A stretch of DNA of 64,000 nucleotides, from contig MU001503.1 of the NCBI GenBank assembly GCA_010093485.1, positions 1,571,132 through 1,635,131 of the forward strand, written 5' to 3'. The notes beneath the pieces are model-generated. The model worked only from the letters and a program-made list of their open reading frames with translations. It had not been told where the DNA came from and searched no databases. The stretch comes from Karstenula rhodostoma CBS 690.94 (lineage: Eukaryota; Ascomycota; Dothideomycetes; Pleosporales; Didymosphaeriaceae). The position numbers were made by a program, and so were the translations under genes. Of the stretch, positions 14,493 to 24,152 are shown in pieces. Position 1 is the stretch's first letter, and each line of letters opens with the position of its first letter.

Positions 14493-14650
14493 TATACCCT
14501 TTTTAGTTAGCCTATATATAGATACTAGGCGTGCCTTAGTTACTTTTTTAGTCCCCCTTTATTTATATATTAGTAAAGTATAATATAACTTTTTATCTCC
14601 CTACTTTATTAAGTTACCCTATTTTATAGTAAATCTCTATAATATATATA
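14493..14650 (+). mobile_element. X-family (non-LTR-like) insertion, shortest copy X-D
   Basis: The 158 bp match the last part of the X repeat at 22861-24152 and 51843-53104, from tataccctttttagtt to the common end ctctataata plus a short ta tail. They are flanked by a perfect 13-bp direct repeat, tactagctatatt, at 14480-14492 and 14651-14663. The common 3' end, the lost 5' part and the long target duplication are the signature of target-primed reverse transcription by a LINE-type enzyme. The copy keeps ggcgtgcc near 14528, so it is less mutated than its surroundings, as expected for a fragment too short to be detected by RIP. Confidence 0.85.
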
Positions 14651-15234
14651 TACTAGCTATATTAAATATATCCCCTATAACTACTATATTTTTTATAATT
14701 TCTATAATAGTTTTCTAATATAAGAATTATATCTAATAGGTCTACTAGTATAATAGGTAACCCTTATTTTAGTAACTATAAAATTTTTTTTTTTTTTTTT
14801 TTTTAAAAATAAACCCCTAGGAGGAGCTATCTAGTATTAAGAAAATATTTAGATATTCTATATAATTCTATTACTAGTTTTATAATTATTCTTTTTAATA
14901 AGTTATTTATTTAGGCCTAGTTTCTTTCTATTTAGGCCTAGTTTTTATTTCTATTTAGGACTAGTTCGCTATACTAGCCTATTTAGGAATTAAACTATTC
15001 CTAATTAGATAATTTCTAGCCTATTTAGATTAATTTTCTTAATTTTTTTTTTTTAGATATTTATTTATAAGTTATCTCTAACTTAATTAGGAATTTTTCG
15101 TCCCCTAATAAAGACTAGTATAAATTAAAATAATATTTTACTTTTTTTTTTAAACTTTTAAAGTTATATTTAATAGACTAACTTTAATAGAATTTAATAC
15201 CTTTTTATTAGGGTAATCTTATCCCCTATCCTAC

Positions 15235-15315
15235 TACTAAACCGCCATTTTAGTACGTAGATTAAATCTAGTATCCACGAAATACGAAGTTACTTTTTCT
15301 AGAAAGTTCGATAAC
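15235..15315. other. Small patch retaining CpG and CpA
   Basis: This 80-bp patch holds accgcca, gtacgta, tccacgaa, atacgaag and gttcgat, that is six or seven CpG and several CpA sites, where the flanking kilobases have almost none. Isolated ttcgc and ttcgtcc sites lie upstream at 14965 and 15097. It is not part of any repeat I could match in the window. It may be single-copy sequence or a short late insertion. Confidence 0.7.
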
Positions 15316-15971
15316 TATAAATATTATCTATTTAGTAGATTAATAAGTATTATAAAATAAATAAATAGTAGAGAACTTATATTTTAATAGAACTAAATAG
15401 TAGTAGTAGTAGCTACTACTATATATAGATTATATAAATAGTAAAAAAAAAAAAAATATTAATTTACTATTTAAGAGTCTTTATTATAACTAATTAGTTA
15501 TTTTATATATAGATAATTTATAGAGTCTTTTAGACTCTATCCCTATTAGTATAATTATCCCTCTATAATATTAATATATATTTATATATATATACTACTA
15601 TAGGAGATTATTCTATTATTTAAAATTTTTTATTATAACTAAATAGTCCTCCTATAAATAAATAATTTCTAGAGTCTCCTAGATTTCCCTTTAGTAGTAT
15701 AATTACCCCTCTAGTATTTATATATATATACTATTATTATATACCCTATAATTTAATTTTAAATATCTAATTATTATTTATATTATACTACTTTTTTATA
15801 GAGTTAGCTATTTAGAATATCTAGTCTAATAGACTTTTAAGTATAAATATATACTACTAATATATATTATTAATATACTACTTATAAAAATATTTACTAC
15901 TATTAAATTTTACTTTATTATCTATTAACTATTATTAATTATAGTTTCTAGTTAATACTTAATCTAGAATA

Positions 15972-16085
15972 TAGCTTCTAAAGCTAAGTATATAGCTTTT
16001 AAAACTAATATACTTTCTAGAGCTAATATATTTTCTAGAGCTAATAGTATAGTTTCTAGAGCTAATAATATAGTTATAGAATTAG
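15972..16085. repeat. 18-21-bp tandem repeat
   Basis: Five degenerate units built on tttctagagctaatata. Confidence 0.8.
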
Positions 16086-16857
16086 TAAAGTTTATATACT
16101 AGTTTTCTATTATACTTACCTATATTATAGTATTTAATACTAATAAATAATTAATCTAGTATTTAAGAAATAATAAATTATAAAATATTACTATTATATT
16201 TATAGAACTATAGGTATAGCTCTAGGTATATTAAAATTATATATAAAGAATTTTAAATTATATAATAAGTCTTCTTTATAGATTTAATAAAAGTTATATA
16301 AAGTCTATTATCTATAGTACTTAATAGATAGTATAGAAAAAAGAAAAAATCTAGAGTAATATTAATAATAAAATTAAAGTATAAATATATAAGAAATTAC
16401 TTTCTAATTATATATAACTTTCTAATCTCTTTAAGGAATACTAGCTCTTTTTTAAAATAGTTTTAAAAGTATAATATTAGAAAACTTATAATTAGTACCT
16501 AAAGTTATAAAAGCTATAAAAAAAGATAATAACTAATAAAAATATAAATATACTTAGATATAGTATTAGTTATACTAGTATATTAAATTATTAACTACTA
16601 GATATATATATATTAGATAAGGCTATTAATAGTATTTACCTAGTTTACTATATACTTAAGATAATATTAGAGTTTCTAGAAGATAATTTTAAAGGATATT
16701 ATAAAATATACTTTATAAGTATTATAATAGACTTATTTAATACTAGTAGGAATTAAGAATATTATATAGTTAAATTAATTACTATTACTATATTCTCTAT
16801 TATATCTATACTAGTATATAAAAGAGAATATTTATATAAAATAAATATAATAGTTTT

Positions 16858-16925
16858 AATATAGTAAGGACCTACTCTAATATAGTAAGGACTTACTCTA
16901 ATATAGTAAAAACCTACTCTAATAT
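16858..16925. repeat. 24-bp tandem repeat, three copies
   Basis: Units of the form taatatagtaaggacctact. They differ at G/A and C/T positions. Confidence 0.85.
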
Positions 16926-17296
16926 TTATAACTATAGGTAGTAATATTATTAGTAGTAGTATATTAGGTAGTATAGTATTTAATAAAAATACTAATATAG
17001 ATAATACTAGTAGTTATACTAGAAGAGTTAATTCTAGATAAGTCTCTAACTCTATATAAATATAGTATAGTATATTCTAAATAATATAATCTAAATATTC
17101 TATAGTAAGTAACTTTATAAGGTAGATAGTTATATATAGCTTTAACCTAATAATATTATAGAAGAAAATATATCTAAGACTAAATAAAAAAGTAAAACTT
17201 TAAAGAGAAAAAACTTAATAACTTTAAAAGAATAATACTAAGTTTAGAAAGAAATAGTAGCTTAGTAAAATTATATAAAAATAATAATACTTTAGT

Positions 17297-17570
17297 AATT
17301 TTTTATTATTAATATAGGGTATTAAACTTTCTAATTAGGTAATATTTATAAGCTATTAAATACTATAATCTAGTTTTATACTAATTTTTATTATTAATAT
17401 AGAGTATTAAATTACCTAATTAGATAATATTTATAAACTATTAAATACTATAATCTATCTCTATACTAATTTTTATTATTAGTATAGAGTATTAAATTAT
17501 CTAATTAAATAATATTTATAAACTATTAAATACTATAATCTACCTCTATACTAATTTTTATTATTAGTAT
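17297..17570. repeat. 85-bp tandem repeat, about three copies
   Basis: The ttattattaatatag block recurs at exact 85-bp steps (near 17304, 17389, 17474 and 17559). Each copy is followed by tattaaat and an atttataaactattaaat block. Differences are transitions. Confidence 0.9.
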
Positions 17571-17944
17571 AAAACCTTAAACTATTAAGTTAGATAGGTA
17601 TTATAATATATATTTATAATAGCTAGTATACTATATATAAAATATATATAATTATTTATATAGTATAGATTTACTAAATATATTATAGAACTTCCTTTTA
17701 TTTACTTTCTAAGTAATATATAATATAGAGTATTATTATATTTCTTATAACCCCTAATTAAGCCCTATATATAATTTATAGTTCTATTTTACTAGATATT
17801 TTAATACTTCTATATATACTAAACCTAGTATATATTCTAGACTACTAGTATTTCTAATAGCTAAATATTTATTAGTTAACTTTATTTTAAATTTAGTTAA
17901 TTTACTATTTATACTCCTTAGTAAAGGATAACTAGGTTTTTAAT

Positions 17945-17965
17945 AATAAAGTCTCTAGCTAGATA
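17945..17965. repeat. Left stub of the 57-bp minisatellite, ending in the TA target
   Basis: The text gtctctagctagata before the Tc1 element joins directly to tttaatctaaaggta after it to rebuild one 57-bp unit of the array at 20083-20555. The transposon therefore split an existing array. Confidence 0.85.
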
Positions 17966-18201
17966 CAGTAGGGTGACAGAAAGAAAAAGCATACTTTTTT
18001 TTAATAGTTTTTAAAGCTTTATAACTTGGCCAATATAGCTCCTATAGTTAAGCTAAATATACCGTTTTAAAGAGAAAGTTTAGGAGATTAGCGTGATTTA
18101 TTTAGATTAAGCTTAGTCAGCACTAGTAAAAACTTATAAGTTACTGATTTAAGGAAATATTTTTAGGCTAGGTTTCTACCCCTATAACTTTTTAACTAGC
18201 G
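17966..18201. repeat. Tc1 element left terminal inverted repeat (236 bp)
   Basis: It pairs with 19845-20080. The outer 24 bp are identical, a c/t mismatch follows at position 25, and the pairing continues into a run of T. The inner end cctataactttttaactag (18181 on) is again perfectly inverted at the same distance from the other end. The middle of the arm has diverged. Outer and inner conserved blocks about 200 bp apart recall the IR/DR layout of some Tc1 elements, in which each arm has two transposase sites. Confidence 0.9.
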
Positions 18202-18353
18202 TATAAAAAACTTTAGTTTAAATATATATAAGACCTTTATAATAGCTCTATTTATACCTGAATTTATAGATTAGTTAAATAATAAATTAAAATAAATAAT
18301 TAAGAAAAGAATATTTCTAGTTTTTTAGTAAAAGGATAATATTAAGTAATTAT
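18202..18353. other. Tc1 element 3' non-coding segment
   Basis: Lies between the left inverted repeat and the transposase stop codon on the minus strand. AT-rich, with no further feature recognised. It would hold the 3' UTR of the transposase transcript. Confidence 0.6.
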
Positions 18354-18691
18354 TTAATACTTAGTATAATATCCTTTAGCCTCTTTTACTACCTCCCAAC
18401 ACCTAGGTATAGATAAAATACAATTATCTATTATTTCCTGGGGAATTAAATCCCACTCTTCTTTAATAGCCCTAATATATAGGCCTATACTTTCACTAGA
18501 AGTCCTATAACCTAAAGAACCTCTAGGTCTTTTATTTAGCCTATCTTTAAGAATAGCCCAAATATTTTCAATAGGATTTAAATCCAGACTATAGGGGGGG
18601 TATGGATAAAGAGATATTTTATTTCTCTTAAACTACTCCTCTACCGCCCTAGCCCTATAGATTTTAGAGTTATCCTGTTAAAATTTCCAAC

Positions 18692-18803
18692 CTATAAATT
18701 AATTAGTATATATAAAAAGATTATTTAAAAAAATCTTTAATTATATATATATATAATTAAAAGAATTAATTAAAAAGGGGTAAAAAAGGATTATTAAACT
18801 TAC
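18692..18803 (-). other. Transposase intron 2 (112 bp)
   Basis: Starts GTAAGT at 18803 and ends TATAG at 18692, with a ctaat branch-like sequence shortly before the end. It interrupts a codon after its first base, and removing it joins the Ala-Ser-Trp-Lys frame leading into the Asp243 motif. Translating through it gives stops and breaks the domain. Confidence 0.85.
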
Positions 18804-18959
18804 TAGCTTTTATATGGCGTTTAACTATAGGATTTAAAATCCTACTAATATAGGCCTTATGTTCAAAGTTCGTTTTAGTTTCCGGAGTCTTTAGGATAAC
18901 TAATTCGGATCTTCCTCCTATCTAAATTAATCCCCAAACTTGGATAGTTATATCCCGGC

Positions 18960-19063
18960 CTATAATTAAGTCAATTTAATAGTTATTAAAAAACTAAAAT
19001 TATAGAAAAATAGAGAAATTTTTTCTCTATAATTCTATAATTTTAAAAGTTAGAAAAACTTAC
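18960..19063 (-). other. Transposase intron 1 (104 bp) with internal hairpin
   Basis: Starts GTAAGT at 19063 and ends TATAG at 18960, with ttgac 10-15 bases before the acceptor as a branch-site candidate. It also sits after the first base of a codon. Removing it joins the frame into Asp-Ile-Thr-Ile-Gln-Val-Trp-Gly, a typical Tc1 segment. Bases 18996-19018 and 19022-19044 form a 23-bp imperfect inverted repeat around a 3-base loop. Confidence 0.87.
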
Positions 19064-19616
19064 TTTTATCACCAGAATTAACCATTTGAGGTCCTACTTT
19101 AGAATTTCCCCTTTTTCTATAGTATTCCCTCCTACTTCCGTGTCCTCTTTGGATAGCAGCTTCGTCAGAAAATATAACCTTATTAAGGTTTTTTTCCTGA
19201 ATTTTTTTAGGAATTTCTTTAATGTAAATAAGCCTATTTTTAGCTTTAAAAGTATTTAGAATAGGCTTTTTACTAGCCACGTTTATATTATATCCCTCCT
19301 TTTTTAATAGCCTTTATAAACCCCTAGTAGAAAGGTCTATATTATTTTCTAATAATAGCCTCCTATTTTCCTTTTTAGGACTTCTAGTTAAGTCCCTATT
19401 AATAACTCTTTTTTCTCTACTAGAGGTCTTACTAATTCTACCTAAACTAACTCTTTTAAGGCTATAATTATTTATTTCTTTCTTTCTAATACGTTGTATA
19501 GTATTTTCTATACTTCTTTTATTTTTTTTTAGTGTAGTAGCTATTTTTTCCATAGAGATATTTATCTTTAAAAGAAGAGAAACTTCAGTTTCGAGTTTAG
19601 AAAGAGTAGGAGCCAT

Positions 19617-19844
19617 TTTAAAGGTATTTTAAGGAAATAGGTAAAAAGAAAAATTTTTCTAAAAGATTTTACTAATATTAAATCTATACTAAAAATATTA
19701 CATAATTAGGGCTTACCTAACTAGCGTAGAATTTTTTAAAAATTAAATATTAAAATAATTAGATAAAAAACCTATCCCAAAAAATTGCTTACGTAATCTA
19801 CGCTAAGCCTATATTAGGTAGTAAAAAAATTAGATTTTTCCTAA
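19617..19844. other. Tc1 element 5' non-coding segment, presumed transposase promoter
   Basis: Lies upstream of the transposase ATG on the minus strand, before the right inverted repeat. It holds non-RIP dinucleotides (tacgtaatctacgc near 19790). No TATA box or other site can be told from the AT-rich background. Confidence 0.5.
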
Positions 19845-20080
19845 CGCTAGTTAAAAAGTTATAGGTCTTTACTTTTTTAAAAAAAAAGATTAGGTTTTTA
19901 CCCCTTAGATAAACTTTTATATTGCTTACTAATCTAGTATTTTAAATACTAGTCTTAAAGAGGAAGTTACTAGTACTAAAACTATATAATTTTTATAATT
20001 ATAGCCCCTATACTCGTAGAGTTATATAGGTTTAAAAATCTTAAAAAAAAAGTATACTTTTTCTTTCTGTCACCCTACTG
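19845..20080. repeat. Tc1 element right terminal inverted repeat (236 bp)
   Basis: Inverse of 17966-18201: perfect over the outer 24 bp and over the inner 21 bp at 19845-19865, which lies exactly 216-236 bp from the end, as on the left side. Confidence 0.9.
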
Positions 20081-20082
20081 TA

Positions 20083-20555
20083 TTTAATCTAAAGGTAATT
20101 AGTAGTAATATAATAGTTAATATAGTTTTTAGCTAAGTACTTAATTCTAAGATAGTTAGTAGTAATATAATTATTAATATAGTCTCTAACTAGATACTTA
20201 AACCTAAGATAGTTAGTAGTAACGCGATTATTAATATAGTTTCTAGCTAAGTACTTAGTTTTAAGGTAGTTAATAATAATATAATTATTAGAAAAAAATT
20301 ATTAGAAAAAGTTTCTAGCTTAGTATATAAATCTAAGGTAGTTAGTAATAATATAATTATTAATATAATCTCTAGCTAGATATTTAAATCTAAGGTAGTT
20401 AGTAGTAATATAATTATTAATATAGTCTCTAGCTAGATACTTAAATCTAAGGTAGTTAGTAGTAATACTATTATTAATATAGTTTTTAGCTAAGTATTTA
20501 ATTCTAAAGTAGTTTACTATAATATAACTATTAATAAAGTTTCTAGCTAGATATA
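20083..20555. repeat. 57-bp minisatellite
   Basis: About eight units built on agtaatataattattaata and gtctctagctagatactta, at 57-bp steps (for example 20104, 20161, 20218). The unit at 20218 keeps CGCG (aacgcgatt). The period of nineteen codons suggests a former repeat protein or plain satellite. A left stub of the same array precedes the Tc1 element. Confidence 0.92.
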
Positions 20556-22196
20556 TAAATAGTAATTATAGCTACTAATAGTATTATTAGTTAGAAAAGG
20601 TAAAAGGAGAGAGAGATATTATTATACTAGTAGATTATCTATATTATTAAATAGGTATACCTTATACTAATAGTTACTAGTTAGAGGACTATAGAGAAAG
20701 AGATATTATTATACTAGTAAATTATTTAAACTATTAGATAGGTATATTATATACTAGTTTAATTAACTAAGTAGTTATAAATATAACTACTACTTAATAT
20801 AATAGGGACTTATACTATACTACTCTATACCTAATAAGGTAAAACTAGTATATAGTATTTAAATAATAATCTAAAATAAGTTTTATTAATATATTTAGAA
20901 AAGAGAATAGTAATCTAGTATAAAATAGATTTATATTATAGACTTTTATTTAACTAGCTAAATAGTTATAGATATAACTATTATTTTATATAATAAAAAC
21001 TTATACTATACTATTTTATATTTAATAAAGTAAAGCTTTTATATTATAGAATATTTAAGTATACCTTTATATTAGTAGTAGTATAAGGGGGGCTAATAAA
21101 AACTATATTATTAAGACTTTTTTAATTTTTTTACTAGCTTTAGTACTTTATAATTATAAGTTCCCTAGCTAGGAAAATACTAATATCTAGTATATTTAAA
21201 ACTAGTCTTTATAATTATATTCTTATAAGCTCTAGCTAAATATATTTAATATTTAGAATTATTCTAAATATACTAATTATAGTAATTATTTTTTTTAAAA
21301 AGTCTATCTATTTTAGTCTCTATAATCTATATAGTATAGAAATACTAATTAACTATAACTTTTACTATACCTTTTAGAACCTATATTTAGGGTTAGTTCT
21401 TTAACTAAATCTACTTAAGTCTAGTTACTTTTAGCTAATAAACTTATAGTATCTATAAATAAAATTAGAATTTATTAGAATAATAAAAAGTTTATATACT
21501 CTTATAGAGAATAGCTAAAGATAAGAATATAAATATACTTTTTTAGAAAATACTACTATTATCTCTATTCTTTTTTTTATTTCTAGCCTCCCTTATCTCT
21601 ATATCTCTATTAAAGCCTATAGATATAGATATAAAATTATTATTATTATTATTATTAATAATAATTAGGGCTAGGAGAGAAGGGGTAGATATAAAAATAA
21701 ATATAAGTATAAAAATAAAAATAGAAATATCTATATATTTTTTTTTATTAATATTATTTTAAATATACTATAAGTACTAGTAGTATATATATAAAAGAAG
21801 AAAGGTATTAAACTAACTTAAATATTATACTATATATTACTATTAAGAAAATATAAAAGATATAAAAATTTATAAAACCTCCTTTTATTATAAATATAGC
21901 TTATTTATAAAATTATACTTAGTAGGCTAAAAGGTTAAAAAAAGTAGGGGAAGGTATATAGAGATATAATTCTAAAGTAGATACTAGAATAAATATAAAT
22001 AAATAGTATAGTAAATAATTATATAGTTAGATATTATAGAGTAAAAAAAAAATAGAATTATTAATATAAAAGTAATTACTTATACTATACTAAGGTCTAT
22101 AGAAGGCGCTAATTATTAGTCTAAAAATAAAATAAAAATAAAAATTAATAATTATTTTTTTATTTACTCTAAATTAATAATTATAGTATCTATAAG
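20556..22196. other. Unassigned AT-rich DNA with two local duplications
   Basis: A block with agatattattatactagta at 20608 recurs at 20700 (about 92-bp offset). A block with aacttatactatact near 20808 recurs near 20990 (about 181-bp offset). No gene or polymerase motif seen. Confidence 0.65.
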
Positions 22197-22442
22197 TATA
22201 AGACTAGAATATAGCTAAATAGAATAAATACTCTTAGAATTAAATAGATAGAAGAAACTATATAAATTAAAACTAAACTTAAAATACTAAAATAGAAAGA
22301 ATTCTAGAAAGAAATTCTCTATATACTAGATATTTAAGATCTACTAACTAATCTATATATAGACTACTAGATAAGGTCTAAGCTTAAAGGTAAATAAATA
22401 TTCTATAAGGGGATTTAGTCTTAGGTTAAATTAACTCTTATA
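22197..22442 (-). repeat. B2 3' LTR
   Basis: 246 bp, starting tataagact and ending actcttata on the plus strand. The polypurine tract of the element follows as ctaccctctttt at 22443-22454. Nearby CGCG at about 22459 is retained and is also kept in B3 near 61570. Confidence 0.92.
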
Positions 22443-22860
22443 CTACCCTCTTTTAAGCGCGATCTAGGGTCTTAATAGTCTCTAAGGACTATAAGAATAC
22501 CTATATCTATAAAAAAGAAAAAAAAAAATAAATTAATTTAAAAAGAAAAAAATAAAAATAAAGAAAAATATTCTCTATATTTTTAAAAAATTTCTTATTA
22601 AACTTATATAGTTATAGATTAGATTAGAGTATTTTACTCTAATATAATTATATAGGGCTCTATAATTTTCTATATAAAAATACCTTTATTTAGAATTTTT
22701 TTAAGTAGTTAACTATATACTATTATATATATATTATATAAAATTCCCTAATTCTATAAGAAGAGATTAAAATCTAGTTTAAAACCTTAAATTTTTTACT
22801 TATAGTTAAAGGTTTAAAGTATTTAATATATAAAGCTTAATCCTTTATAATATTAAAAAG

Positions 22861-24152
22861 GCTAGTATTAATTAATTACCTCTTTATTTATTTATTTAGA
22901 ATTCTTACTTTACTAAGTTAAGTTTATTTAATTACTATCTTTCTCTAGAACTAGTTATTAAAATATATTAAAAGCTACTAATTATAGCTAAATACTAGTT
23001 AACTTTATATTATAATCCTTATTATTTTATTTTACTATTAATATAATACTAAACTTTTATACTTAGTATTTTATAATTAAATATACTATATACCCCTAAT
23101 ATTCTACTTTTAAATACTAACTATATATAGCTACTATTTCTATTTTTTATTCTTTATTTTTTACCCTTTATATATTACCCTATAGGCTCTATACTTAGAA
23201 CTTAGGATAGAATTTAGAATTTCTTTACCTCTACCCTTATCTACGCGTCTATTATACTATATAGAATCTTTTATATTTAGTAAATACTTATTTTACCTAT
23301 TATTTTTATTATAAACTTCTTATTCTTTTTAGTTATTTTTCTTTTATTATAATAGGCTTTAATCTCTTATAGCTTTTATTATATATATACTAAATACTAC
23401 TATTATATTATTACCCTTTTTAGTTCTATAATAGCTAACTAAGCTATATAATTTAGTTTAAATACTCTATTAATATCTATATATACTAGGTTTTTATTAA
23501 CTTTAATTTTAACTTTAATTTTATTATAAATCTTTTAGGTATCCTTATTATTACTATTATACTAGGATTTAATTATAGAATAGATATATTTAAAGTATTA
23601 CTAAGTATTCTAAGTAACTCTATTACTATTTAGAGGTATAGTAGAGAATATTTATATAGTCTTATTATTATTATTATTATTATTAGCCTTAGTTAAATTA
23701 ATTCTAAGGACTAGATATTATATTAGTATACCTATACTATATAAGTATAATATCGCGTTATTAAGTAGAATTTATAGTATACTAATAATAGCTATTTTAA
23801 TTATATTTTCTTTTTATATATATTATTAATAACTAATAGAGTATAGAATAGAGGGAGTAATATAGGTAGTAGTATCTACCTATATATACTTTTCTTTAGT
23901 TTTAATAAAAACTATTTTTTTTATTTATTAATAACTCTTTATTATTAGAATTCTTATATATTAGTAAGTATATACTAAGCCTATTTTAGCTAGTTTAGTA
24001 CTATACCCTTTTTAGTTAGCCTATATATAAATACTAGATATATTTTAGTTACTTTTTTAGTTTCCCTTTATTTATATATTAGTAAAGTATAACGTGCCTT
24101 TTTATCCCTCCTACTTTATTAAGTTATCCTACCTTATAGTAAATCTCTATAA
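22861..24152 (+). mobile_element. X-family (non-LTR-like) insertion, longest copy X-A
   Basis: B3 shows the empty site as tataatattaaaaag running straight into tataaggtaag. In B2 this sequence stands at 22846-22860 and again, as tatagtactaaaaag, at 24153-24167: a 15-bp target duplication with two transitions. The 1.29-kb insert ends with the common ctctataa 3' end shared by X-B, X-C and X-D. No ORF, LTR or inverted-repeat end is visible. It carries (att)n near 23665 and retained CpG sites (ctacgcgtct at 23230, tatcgcgtta at 23752, aacgtgcc at 24092). Best read as a LINE- or SINE-type element; the coding part, if any, is unrecognised. Confidence 0.85.

Larger units (their letters stand above)
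10482..17963. other. Unassigned AT-rich DNA between A1 and the Tc1 element
   Basis: About 7.5 kb with no recognised gene, LTR pair or polymerase motif. It holds several minisatellites, one short X-family insertion and a small patch of unmutated dinucleotides, all listed separately. The stretches 11.7-14.4 kb and 16.1-17.2 kb have long uniform text that could be unrecognised transposon relics. I could not place them in a family. Confidence 0.6.
18354..19616 (-). pseudogene. Tc1-type transposase, two introns, four premature stops
   Basis: This gene encoded the enzyme that cuts out and reinserts the element at TA sites. Exons 19616-19064, 18959-18804 and 18691-18354 join to 1047 nt, or 348 codons plus stop, the usual Tc1 transposase length. 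The start ATG at 19616 opens a helix-turn-helix region (residues 1-100, with Met-Glu-Lys-Ile-Ala-Thr-Thr-Leu). The catalytic triad is visible: Asp151 in Ile-Phe-Ser-Asp-Glu (19166-19164), Asp243 in Gln-Asp-Asn (18674-18672) and Glu278 in Asn-Pro-Ile-Glu-Asn (18569-18567). The last two are separated by 34 residues, hence DD34E. In-frame stops at codons 102 (19313-19311), 197 (18924-18922), 241 (18680-18678) and 256 (18635-18633) are TAA or TAG where Gln or Trp is expected, each a single RIP-type change. Apart from these the frame is intact. Confidence 0.94.
17966..20080 (-). mobile_element. Tc1/mariner-type DNA transposon (DD34E) with long inverted repeats
   Basis: A 2115-bp element flanked by TA target duplications at 17964-17965 and 20081-20082. 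Its ends are inverted repeats starting cagtagggtgacagaaag. It carries one transposase gene on the minus strand (18354-19616). CpA, TpG and CpG are common here, unlike everywhere else in the window, so it arrived after most local RIP or escaped most of it. It is not active as it stands, because the transposase has four in-frame stops. Several of its own differences, such as c/t at position 25 between the two ends, are still RIP-type. Confidence 0.96.

Noticed and set aside
19050..19616. Two separate small genes on the minus strand (76 and 100 codons)
   Set aside because: They are pieces of one transposase exon in the same frame, separated by a single TAA at 19313-19311. The second has no ATG start of its own.
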